Shown: one piece after another, positions 1-6,226 of the stretch | Layout: each line of letters starts with the position of its first letter | How positions within the stretch are numbered: the first letter of the stretch is position 1 | DNA from: an uncultured Fibrobacter sp. | GTDB lineage: Bacteria; Fibrobacterota; Fibrobacteria; Fibrobacterales; Fibrobacteraceae | Direction of reading: 5' to 3' | Assembly: GCA_947306025.1 (NCBI GenBank) | Contig: CAMZFJ010000110.1 | Location: forward strand, 1-6,453 | DNA length: 6,453 bases | The notes under the pieces: generated by a model | Told to the model about the DNA's origin: nothing | The model's database searches: none | What the model saw: the letters and a program-made list of their open reading frames with translations, nothing else | Translations under genes and position numbers: made by a program

Positions 1-3000
1 GAATTGATGTTTGAATTAGGGAGTTCATTATTCCATATTGCCCAGCATTCTTGTTGCGGAGAATAAGGCTCACGTTATGGTATTGTTTATTTGTATTGGT
101 TGGGGTTGGAGCAAATATTGAACGGGAGTCGGAGGCTGAACCGGAACCGAATTTAGGTGGTGTATATTTTTTTGCGCCATCATTGTGGTAAAGCATTAAC
201 CAATGCGATTTAGATTGCTTGGCATTTCTTGGGCTACAAGCTTTGGATTCCCCGAGTTCAACGGAGCAGGTGTCAATGCAGTTTTCTGCATAGGCTGCAC
301 AGAACGCGGTTGTATTCGAGAAGTCATCGTAGTAGCAATGGGATTCCTTGCTGTACTCGGCGACAACCGTATGGCTGTTAAAGAATTTGAATTCGTTTTC
401 GTCGTTACGAATTAATCCAGAGGGGCAGTTTGCACCCGCGCAGGTCCAGTAAGAGAAACTTTCCCTGTCTTTGTTGTAGTCTTCGTGCGAAATAACAATT
501 GGAGCGCCTGCAATGACCTTGAATGTGCAAGGTGCGTTTTCTTTTGTACAGATGTTTTCTTTTAATGTTTGTTCGTCATAAACACGGACATAGGTGGCTG
601 GGTCCTTGGCGTCTTTGATTTGAATTGTCAATTCAACCATCTTCTTTTTAAGAGATGCGTAAAGGGTTGCAAGGTCGCCACTCTTCGGTTCTTCGACTGT
701 GTTGTGGTCATGCGGGAAGATGACTTCGCAATTGGCAGGAATGTCATCCGTGTTGACCGCTTCTAGTGAAATGGGACTTGTTGTCAAGCAAGACCACTTG
801 TCGTTCTTTACAACTTCGGAGCAGTTTGTTCCTGTGGCCCTAATCCATTCGCCTTCGTAATAACAATCAGGGTAATCCTTTTTCTCTAGTTCCGATTCTG
901 TACAATCTTCATACTTTTCACAGTAATCCGATAATGTTTCTCTAGAGACTGGAGTGTGTCCCATGACGAAAATGTGTTGGACATTTGTTTTTCCAATCAT
1001 GCAGAGTTCTGTCGGAGTACTCAGGGCGATGTAAAGGTCTCCATCAACGGCTGATTCTTCTGTTTCAACCGTTAATAGATTGACTCTTTGTGTTTCAGAA
1101 GCGTTAGGCGTGACTTCTACAGTAAAGTAACGCTTGTGGCCTCCGCCTAAACGTTCGGTGACACCCGGGGCAGGTATTACTGTCCAACCGGGGTATTCGT
1201 CCGAGATCGAAAAGTCGAATTTGATTTTTCCGCCAGTTTGTTCCGAGGGGTCGATGAGGACACTTGCTGTGACGCTTTCTCCAAGGTTCAATGCTTGCTG
1301 CGTTTCATCAAATTTGACTTCAGGCACGCTTCCGCTTGCACCTGAAATGACCACATAGAACGGAACATTGCCGTAATTCGATTTGTACTTACAGGTGAAC
1401 GTTCCTCCACTTAATTTTTTTACACCGTCGTATAGATCGCCTGTTGTGGGGAAGGCTCCATTACATTCTACACTGGCGGAACCATCATTTGCTGTCTTTG
1501 CTCCGTTCAGATAGAATGCTGAATAGTAATCCGCAAGAGATCCCTTTGGATCGTTCGGGAGGTAAATAATGCGTGGAAGGATTATAACAGATTCTTCCAA
1601 GTCGCTTGCGTCTTCGGGGACTGCTTCAGTTGTCTTGTATTGTGATTCAAGTGTTACATGAAGTTGCGGGGCAATGGAAATAAAGTATGGATCCTTGCCG
1701 AAGATAGAATTTTCGCTAACATTAGAGGAAGAGCTGGTTGGTTCAGCTGCAGACGAGGAACTTTGAGCAGCACCTCCGCAAACAGGTACGGATATTTCGC
1801 AAATAACTCGGCTTTCGGTTAAGCTTGTTAGCAATTCTTTATTGAATGTCATCGGCTTTGAGGAGGTGAGGGCTGCTGTTTTTGCACAGTTTGCCGCCTC
1901 GGCATAGACAGAGCCTTTGAAATAGTCTGTGTTAAAGAGCAATCCACCGTTTGGTTGGATGGAGTGGTCAGAACCGTATGTAGATGTTCCTATGTTCTTT
2001 TTAAGGTAGACAAAATAGTTGTAGCTAGCTTCTTTATTGACACCTTGAAGTTGGTATGCATTTTCTGGCATGTATAAAAAGACAAATGAGTTGCTGTTCG
2101 CCGTTGGTGGAAATACAACGGTGTGATTGGTTTCATTTTTCAGGATGATGATAAACTTTCCGTTTAAATTTTCAGAAAAATTCTGTTTTAATTCACGAGA
2201 TTCGACTTCTACTACGAGATAATCATTGTAGAGACTATCTCTTCTTTTGTTGTCGTCATTATAAAGTTGTCTATAGCAGGCGTTCATTTTGGCCGGCATA
2301 TCATCGTCTAGCACCGTGATGGTCGCGGCACATCCTTTTTTGCGATAGGGATAAAATGTGTCATAGGCTGTTTTAAGGATGTCGTCGACTTTGAATCTAG
2401 CTCCATCGCAACCGGGTTTCTCTTCCCAAATATCATAACAGAACTTTCTAACGGAATCCGCGCAGGTAACAGTTGTTGGGGGCGGGTCTCGTGTAACCGT
2501 ACCTTTAGATTGGAACCAAGGCGTGACATGGCATTCCGGGCGGAATTTATCGGTTCCAGCGTTGCAATACGGCGAGAGCTTTTTGGGATAATCATCGCCA
2601 TAATTCAAATAATTCCAATTTTCTATCAAATTGTTGTAGTCATTTTTATAGGTTTCGTAGAATACTTTTCCTCCTACGAAATAGGCTCCGATAGGAGTGC
2701 TGTTTTCCCATTGTCCCCTAGTCTTGTTCTTCCAGTTGGTGTTGGTGTATTCTTTGAACTGAACATCGTTTGCACTGAAATCCGCATTGTAGAGGTAATA
2801 CATGTCGTTCTTGATGTCGATATAGACATACGGCGAATATTCATCGTCATGCCAGTAGTCCCATTGGTGGGATGCTCTGTTCTGGTCGTCAGAATCTCTG
2901 TTGAAGCAGGCGTTTTCCTTGTTTCCTGTATCATCTTTAATGGGGTTACTGCAGTTCTTTCTAAAGTCCTGGTTTTCTTTAAATGTTTTGGACTTTCGCA

Positions 3001-4117
3001 TGATGTTGTAGCTTGTTGCTTTATAGGCGTCAGGAAGGTAAACTGTAGAAGTGGTCTTGCTGCCGAGAACAATGGTTTCGTAATAGTTGTGGAAGTCGCC
3101 GCGGTCTGGGGCACGGGCATAGAAAGAATTTGGCTCTACAGCCTTGACATCTCCATTGACTGTGAATTTTGTTCCGAGAGATGGATATTGTCCTTGCATG
3201 TCGGCAATTTGAACTTGGGCGCCAGCTTCAAGGCAAAGGTTTCCTTCAACAGTAAAAGACGAGCTTCCATTTCCCATGCTCGTTCTTACGTTTTTGGTGG
3301 CGGTCATATTTTGCCCGATTCGAACAGGCCTGTTCATGTCTTGTTCGAGGTCTCCGTCAAAGTAAGCGTGGTTTCGTACACCAATCGAGTTCTTTGTACC
3401 GAATTGCTTTGTTGTTCCCGCAACGTAAATACTACCGGCATCGATGCCGTTATCTGCAAAAAGGTCTCCACCAATACAGCCTGTTCCGTAAATGTTGACG
3501 TTGTCACCCGAAAGCCTGGCGTTACCGGTAATAATGATATTCCTGTCAAGGCCAATCGGGTTTCCGTACCAGTTTCCGTTGATGAGCATGGACGAGAGGA
3601 GTGCAGAACCATGGTTTGCGATAGAGCCGCCGAAGTACGAATAGTCAAAAGCTATGTTTTTTGATTTTACTTCTTCTACGGGAGGATTGACTTGATAAAG
3701 ACCTGATACATTTATAATAGCGGCTTCTGTGTGTTTTGCATTGTGGCGAGCCGTACCTTCAGAAAGAATTTTCAGTTTAAAGAAACCGTTAACTTCGCTT
3801 ACACCTGTTAGCCAAACATTGAAATCTTGTTTGCCGTTCATGTGGGCGGTAACGCGGCTGTTGAGCGATATGGGTTGGTTACCTCCCAAAAGGTATTGGC
3901 GTATAGCGGCGCCAACATCGTTGGCGTTGTTGGTCATCCAGGCTCTTGTGCTTTGAATGCCTGCAATAGCCGATTGACGTGCTTCTTGCATTTCCATTCT
4001 GGATGCAGAGGATCGGCCTTCCGATGTTAACCATTTAAATGTCGCTGTTCCCGCGATGGTTGCGACAAGCATGAACAGAAGAACTGTTATTAGAGAAACA
4101 CCTTTTTTATTAGACAT
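1..4117 (-). CDS. Giant PilX/GspK-like minor prepilin with multidomain, Cys-rich extracellular region (3' end outside window)
   Basis: One uninterrupted reading frame runs from the ATG at 4117 to the window edge: 1372 codons without a stop, and the C-terminus is not seen. The N-terminus is a class III prepilin signal, MSNKKG, with likely cleavage after Gly6. A hydrophobic helix follows (about residues 7-27, VSLITVLLFMLVATIAG), then an amphipathic stretch (MEMQEARQSAIAGIQSTRAW) typical of PilX/GspK N-termini. Mature position 5 is Thr, not the Glu of most pilins, as is usual for GspK. Residues about 160-335 are rich in short Gly/Asn strand-turn units (NARLSGDNVNIYGTG and similar), suggesting a beta-solenoid. 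Residues 335-780 are rich in Tyr, Asn and Asp with scattered Cys; I do not recognise this part. A Ser linker lies at 785-799. Residues about 925-1040 look like an Ig/CARDB-type beta-sandwich. The last 330 or so residues are Cys-rich (16 Cys) and include an InlB-repeat-like segment at about 1196-1253. Ordinary PilX and GspK are about 150-330 residues, so this is several times larger. Family placement is firm for the N-terminus only. The adhesin role is inferred. Confidence 0.82.
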   Translation of the reverse strand, partial: MSNKKGVSLITVLLFMLVATIAGTATFKWLTSEGRSSASRMEMQEARQSAIAGIQSTRAWMTNNANDVGAAIRQYLLGGNQPISLNSRVTAHMNGKQDFNVWLTGVSEVNGFFKLKILSEGTARHNAKHTEAAIINVSGLYQVNPPVEEVKSKNIAFDYSYFGGSIANHGSALLSSMLINGNWYGNPIGLDRNIIITGNARLSGDNVNIYGTGCIGGDLFADNGIDAGSIYVAGTTKQFGTKNSIGVRNHAYFDGDLEQDMNRPVRIGQNMTATKNVRTSMGNGSSSFTVEGNLCLEAGAQVQIADMQGQYPSLGTKFTVNGDVKAVEPNSFYARAPDRGDFHNYYETIVLGSKTTSTVYLPDAYKATSYNIMRKSKTFKENQDFRKNCSNPIKDDTGNKENACFNRDSDDQNRASHQWDYWHDDEYSPYVYIDIKNDMYYLYNADFSANDVQFKEYTNTNWKNKTRGQWENSTPIGAYFVGGKVFYETYKNDYNNLIENWNYLNYGDDYPKKLSPYCNAGTDKFRPECHVTPWFQSKGTVTRDPPPTTVTCADSVRKFCYDIWEEKPGCDGARFKVDDILKTAYDTFYPYRKKGCAATITVLDDDMPAKMNACYRQLYNDDNKRRDSLYNDYLVVEVESRELKQNFSENLNGKFIIILKNETNHTVVFPPTANSNSFVFLYMPENAYQLQGVNKEASYNYFVYLKKNIGTSTYGSDHSIQPNGGLLFNTDYFKGSVYAEAANCAKTAALTSSKPMTFNKELLTSLTESRVICEISVPVCGGAAQSSSSAAEPTSSSSNVSENSIFGKDPYFISIAPQLHVTLESQYKTTEAVPEDASDLEESVIILPRIIYLPNDPKGSLADYYSAFYLNGAKTANDGSASVECNGAFPTTGDLYDGVKKLSGGTFTCKYKSNYGNVPFYVVISGASGSVPEVKFDETQQALNLGESVTASVLIDPSEQTGGKIKFDFSISDEYPGWTVIPAPGVTERLGGGHKRYFTVEVTPNASETQRVNLLTVETEESAVDGDLYIALSTPTELCMIGKTNVQHIFVMGHTPVSRETLSDYCEKYEDCTESELEKKDYPDCYYEGEWIRATGTNCSEVVKNDKWSCLTTSPISLEAVNTDDIPANCEVIFPHDHNTVEEPKSGDLATLYASLKKKMVELTIQIKDAKDPATYVRVYDEQTLKENICTKENAPCTFKVIAGAPIVISHEDYNKDRESFSYWTCAGANCPSGLIRNDENEFKFFNSHTVVAEYSKESHCYYDDFSNTTAFCAAYAENCIDTCSVELGESKACSPRNAKQSKSHWLMLYHNDGAKKYTPPKFGSGSASDSRSIFAPTPTNTNKQYHNVSLILRNKNAGQYGIMNSLIQTSI

Positions 4118-4132
4118 AGCTCTGTACTCCTA
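4118..4132 (-). promoter_or_regulatory. Ribosome binding site overlapping the upstream stop codon (translational coupling)
   Basis: On the minus strand the sequence reads TAGGAG, then nine bases, then ATG. The TAG is the stop codon of the PilW-like gene, and its last two bases are the start of an AGGAG Shine-Dalgarno (4131-4127). Only 12 bases separate the two genes. Ribosomes finishing the first gene therefore end on the binding site of the second, which implies one mRNA and coupled translation. The site also settles the start of the giant prepilin at 4117. Confidence 0.8.
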
Positions 4133-5467
4133 ATCTCTTGGTCCATTGCTTGGAATGGGAATAAAAATCGTTTCTGCTCCGTTTTCACCGTTTTTGCTGA
4201 CAGCCAATTCAATTCTGATTGCCTTGACATTTTTCTTGTCAATGGTGCTGATGGCTTCATCGGTAAATTTATAGTTTGAACTTGCTATTTTTCTTAGCTT
4301 AACTTCAGAAATTCTGATGTTGCCCGTGGAGGCTATCGGAGAAAACATTGCAAAGGTAAACGCCATGCAGACATCCTTGATGGTGTCTTTTGTCATAAAA
4401 CGCATATGGCGAAGTCCAATGTCCCTAACATCTCCGACGGTTGGTGGGTAAAATTGGAAATCGCTAAGACCGTCTGGCTTTTTACCGTTGTCAGCGTATC
4501 TGAATCCAACGGCCATGTGGTCTCGTCCAGGGCAAAACATTCTGCTAGGGTCGTCGTCATCGTTTTTGGGCATAGAGAACGAAATTTCGTATTCGGTGTA
4601 GGGGACTAGGTTGACTCTGATGCATTGAGAACTCCATGAGCCTAAATCGTCTCCTATATTCGCCAAGAAAACTTGGTTTGCCTTGATGTCGTCTTCATTG
4701 GTGATTGGCTTCTTTTCAACAAAGTCGTAATTAATGGAAAAACCCGAAATTCGAACGATTAGGTTATCGCTTTCAGCTTCGATGTTGACTGGTTCGAAAT
4801 TCCCGTCGCCAAAGCGGGGAACCAGCTTGAATGTTTTTATGCTTTCGCTTGTTGTTGGAAGAACGCTCGTTGCTGTTGCTGAAATGGTAGGCTTTGCTGC
4901 GGTAACCGTAAATTTGGTAACATTTTCAGCAATGTTGACGAGGCTAGAGTCTTCCGAAGGGCAATCCTCGTTTTCTGTTTCTGCCTGGAAGCTTTTGCAC
5001 GATCTTTTTAGAACATTGTCTTCGGTAAACCACGAAACCTCTTCGACGGCGTCGTATGATCCGTCATTTTTGTAACGCAGGCGGCGCATGGTGATTTTGT
5101 CTAATCCCTGACCACCACTGTTCTTCCAAATTTTATACGAAGAAGAGTCTTTTTCTGCTTCTGTGGCGTTATCTGGGTCCATGTAAACATCGTGAATATG
5201 ACTGACGTCGAAGACATCCACGGTGCTGCTGCTAGAGTTGATATCTTTAGCACTTTTAGCCCCGATTTGAGCAATATCTTCCTTGAGCAAGGTGGCCGTA
5301 TTTCCTGCTGTTTGGTTGGATTGAAGCATGCTTTGTGTTCGCACTCGCATTCTTGTACTGTCGTTGAATGCTTGGCCTGTTATGAGGACTATACCCCCAA
5401 GTAGAGCTATGTAGACCATGAGCTCCATGAGAGTGAAACCATCTTTTGGTTGGTTATAAAAAGTCAT
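4130..5467 (-). CDS. PilW/GspJ-like minor prepilin with a large inserted, possibly carbohydrate-binding, domain
   Basis: This 445-residue protein begins with a clear prepilin signal, MTFYNQPKDG. Cleavage is expected after Gly10, by the inner-membrane peptidase PilD/GspO, which also N-methylates the new terminus. The mature protein starts FTLMELMVYIALLGGIVLIT, with the conserved Glu at mature position 5 (Glu15) and one membrane helix (about 11-31). The next segment (QSNQTAGNTATLLKEDIAQIGA, 49-70) resembles the PilW/GspJ amphipathic helix. The strand NVTKFTVTA (182-190) and the C-terminal KAIRIELAVS (415-424) look like core strands of the GspJ/PilW sheet. About 220 residues lie between them. 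Within that insert, residues about 265-395 have the pattern of a galactose-binding/CBM-like jelly roll: GSW, then VPYTEYEISFSM, and a closing GNIRISEVKLRKI. A GAGGAA ribosome site at 5478-5473 sits five bases before the ATG and supports this start. It is the first gene of a two-gene operon. The prepilin call is strong; the carbohydrate-binding reading is a guess from pattern. Confidence 0.85.
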   Translation of the reverse strand: MTFYNQPKDGFTLMELMVYIALLGGIVLITGQAFNDSTRMRVRTQSMLQSNQTAGNTATLLKEDIAQIGAKSAKDINSSSSTVDVFDVSHIHDVYMDPDNATEAEKDSSSYKIWKNSGGQGLDKITMRRLRYKNDGSYDAVEEVSWFTEDNVLKRSCKSFQAETENEDCPSEDSSLVNIAENVTKFTVTAAKPTISATATSVLPTTSESIKTFKLVPRFGDGNFEPVNIEAESDNLIVRISGFSINYDFVEKKPITNEDDIKANQVFLANIGDDLGSWSSQCIRVNLVPYTEYEISFSMPKNDDDDPSRMFCPGRDHMAVGFRYADNGKKPDGLSDFQFYPPTVGDVRDIGLRHMRFMTKDTIKDVCMAFTFAMFSPIASTGNIRISEVKLRKIASSNYKFTDEAISTIDKKNVKAIRIELAVSKNGENGAETIFIPIPSNGPRD

Positions 5468-5545
5468 CTAGATTCCTCGTCATCACATCATTTTTACTAT
5501 TAAAGATACGTTTTTTGAGGGAAAAATGAAAACTTTTTTTTTCAA
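5468..5545 (-). promoter_or_regulatory. Likely promoter and leader region of the two-prepilin operon
   Basis: This AT-rich stretch lies between the hairpin at 5570-5595 and the PilW-like start. On the minus strand it reads TTGAAAAAAAAAG, then a T-rich run, then CGTATCTTTAATAG, with the ribosome site GAGGAA at 5478-5473. TATCTT or TTTAAT could serve as a -10 element, but no good -35 sits at standard spacing, so the exact promoter is uncertain. The upstream neighbour appears to be terminated, so a promoter is needed somewhere here. Confidence 0.3.
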
Positions 5546-5556
5546 CGTGGCTCGTA

Positions 5557-5621
5557 TCACCAAAAAATTCCCCCAAAAAAGCGAATTTTTGGGGGGTGGG
5601 CAAAAAATGTGTTTTTGGTGA
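5557..5621. repeat. Nested inverted repeats of CCAAAAA/TTTTTGG units
   Basis: An outer perfect 10-base inverted repeat (TCACCAAAAA at 5557-5566, TTTTTGGTGA at 5612-5621) encloses a second perfect 10-base inverted repeat (CCCCCAAAAA at 5570-5579, TTTTTGGGGG at 5586-5595; loop 5580-5585). Three more paired bases lie outside the outer arms (TCG at 5552-5554, CGA at 5624-5626) after a two-base mismatch. Because the units are alike, the arms can also pair in other combinations, for example 5561-5570 with 5583-5592. It lies between the decayed gene and the prepilin operon. Confidence 0.7.
5561..5595 (-). terminator. Possible intrinsic terminator after the decayed Fib_succ_major gene
   Basis: Read on the minus strand, a 10-bp stem (CCCCCAAAAA/TTTTTGGGGG, six-base loop) is followed by AATTTTTTG, so a six-T tract begins two bases past the stem. 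It sits about 40 bases downstream of the last recognisable codon of the gene remnant and upstream of the prepilin operon. That is where a terminator would separate the two units. The A/T half of the stem faces the loop and the G/C half faces the T-run, as expected for this kind of signal. It is short on T and shares bases with the outer inverted repeat, so confidence is moderate. Confidence 0.5.
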
Positions 5622-5633
5622 GTCGAAAAACGG

Positions 5634-6056
5634 CTAGATGAGGTATTCCGACAGCGATGATGACCAATAATGGCTTTCCTAGCCAGCAGCAGGGAGGAAA
5701 ATGTGAGTGTCGGCAGTAGGCATAGCCCAGTTACCGCCCTTCAGTTGGTCGTTGAAAATGTATTTGTTGACGTTGAACCAGTCGGCGTCTTTTTTCATTC
5801 CATCTTTGCCGTCCATTTTGTCATTGTTCATAAATGCGTACGACGACCATTCATAGACGGTTTTGGGTTTGGTCTCGCCCCAAGCGAAATAATCACCAAG
5901 TCCTTCGGGCGTGTCGGCACCAACGTTACTGGTTGCCCATAGTGTGCCCGAAGGCAATCCTAAATTGACATATTGTGGTGTAAATTGTTGGCCTGCAACC
6001 GTTGCGTGTGCAATTGCCAAAAATGTTAATGCTGAAAAGATTTTTTTTGTGAGCAT
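5634..6056 (-). pseudogene. Decayed secreted protein with Fib_succ_major ('major paralogous') domain
   Basis: From the ATG at 6056 there is an Sec-type signal peptide (MLTKKIFSALTFLAIAHATVAG, likely cut near AHATVA/GQQ). The front of a Fib_succ_major domain follows: YVNLGLPSGTLWATSNVGA, then GDYFAWGETKPK and GGNWAMPT. In relatives I know, MPT is followed by about 40 residues before IFLPAAG. Here only ADTH separates them. A TAG stop at 5681-5679 comes directly after IFLPAAG. Reading on in the same frame gives ESHYWSSSLSEYLI and then a second stop at 5636-5634. HYWSSSL matches the conserved YYWSSS motif, but the usual tail ending near VRPV is missing. The gene has therefore lost several in-frame segments and is interrupted. 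A 125-residue truncated secreted product could still be made, since the start, an AGGGG ribosome site (6076-6072) and the signal peptide look intact. The function of this domain family is not established, and I assign none. Confidence 0.75.
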
Positions 6057-6100
6057 TTGTTTTTAGCTTTCCCCTAGGCTGATTTCCGCGTTACACCTTT

Positions 6101-6106
6101 AATATA
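6101..6106 (-). promoter_or_regulatory. Candidate -10 element (TATATT) for the Fib_succ_major remnant
   Basis: On the minus strand TATATT lies about 45 bases before the ATG at 6056 and just after the gpmI terminator, in an AT-rich stretch. No convincing -35 box is visible; TTTATC at 6129-6124 is at about the right distance but weak. The call rests on position and the -10 match only. Confidence 0.3.
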
Positions 6107-6126
6107 CATCTTTTGTTATTTATGAT

Positions 6127-6156
6127 AAAAAAAGGAACCCTTGCGGGTTCCCTTTT
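6127..6156 (-). terminator. Intrinsic terminator downstream of gpmI
   Basis: On the minus strand a perfect 7-bp stem GGAACCC/GGGTTCC closes on a GCAA tetraloop (a stable GNRA type) and is followed directly by seven T residues (6133-6127). The A-run before the stem can pair with the T-run, giving a partly bidirectional look. It lies about 70 bases past the gpmI stop and ends that transcript before the next gene's promoter. Confidence 0.88.
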
Positions 6157-6165
6157 AGTAATGCC

Positions 6166-6211
6166 CTTCGACAGGCTCAGACCTCTTGTAAGTTTGCTGA
6201 GCTTGCCGAAG
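6166..6211. repeat. CTTCGACAGGCTCAG-type imperfect inverted repeat
   Basis: The 15-base arm CTTCGACAGGCTCAG (6166-6180) is followed after 16 bases by CTGAGCTTGCCGAAG (6197-6211). The second arm is its reverse complement with two transitions, both of which can still pair as G-U in RNA in one orientation. This short sequence is a widespread intergenic repeat in bacterial genomes. Here it sits between the gpmI stop and its terminator, so it is transcribed as a 3' UTR hairpin. Confidence 0.75.
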
Positions 6212-6226
6212 CATCGTGTGCGGCTC

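Noticed and set aside
203..1358. Small plus-strand frames in the left part of the window
   Set aside because: They lie antisense to the continuous prepilin frame, which I followed codon by codon to the window edge without a stop.
2308..3648. Three minus-strand frames (2308-2601, 2674-3120, 3334-3648) inside the giant prepilin
   Set aside because: They are alternative-frame readings of the same gene, with low-complexity Thr/Ser/Arg-rich translations. The prepilin frame runs through all of them without a break.
2510..3664. A 384-codon open frame on the plus strand, antisense to the giant prepilin
   Set aside because: Its codons are exactly in register with the minus-strand codons, so it stays open simply because the real gene avoids TTA, CTA and TCA there. 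It ends where the real gene uses TCA (3664-3662). The predicted protein has no recognisable motifs, and the minus frame is continuous and family-like.
4406..5404. Plus-strand frames opposite the PilW-like gene
   Set aside because: Short frames without family motifs, fully covered by a well-supported prepilin gene on the other strand.
5521..5630. CRISPR-like repeat array in the CCAAAAA-rich region
   Set aside because: The repeated units are short, in opposite orientations and unevenly spaced, with no spacers and no cas genes. Nested inverted repeats explain them.
5670..5942. A 90-codon plus-strand frame over the Fib_succ_major remnant
   Set aside because: The minus strand carries clear family motifs and a signal peptide; the plus frame is an antisense shadow.
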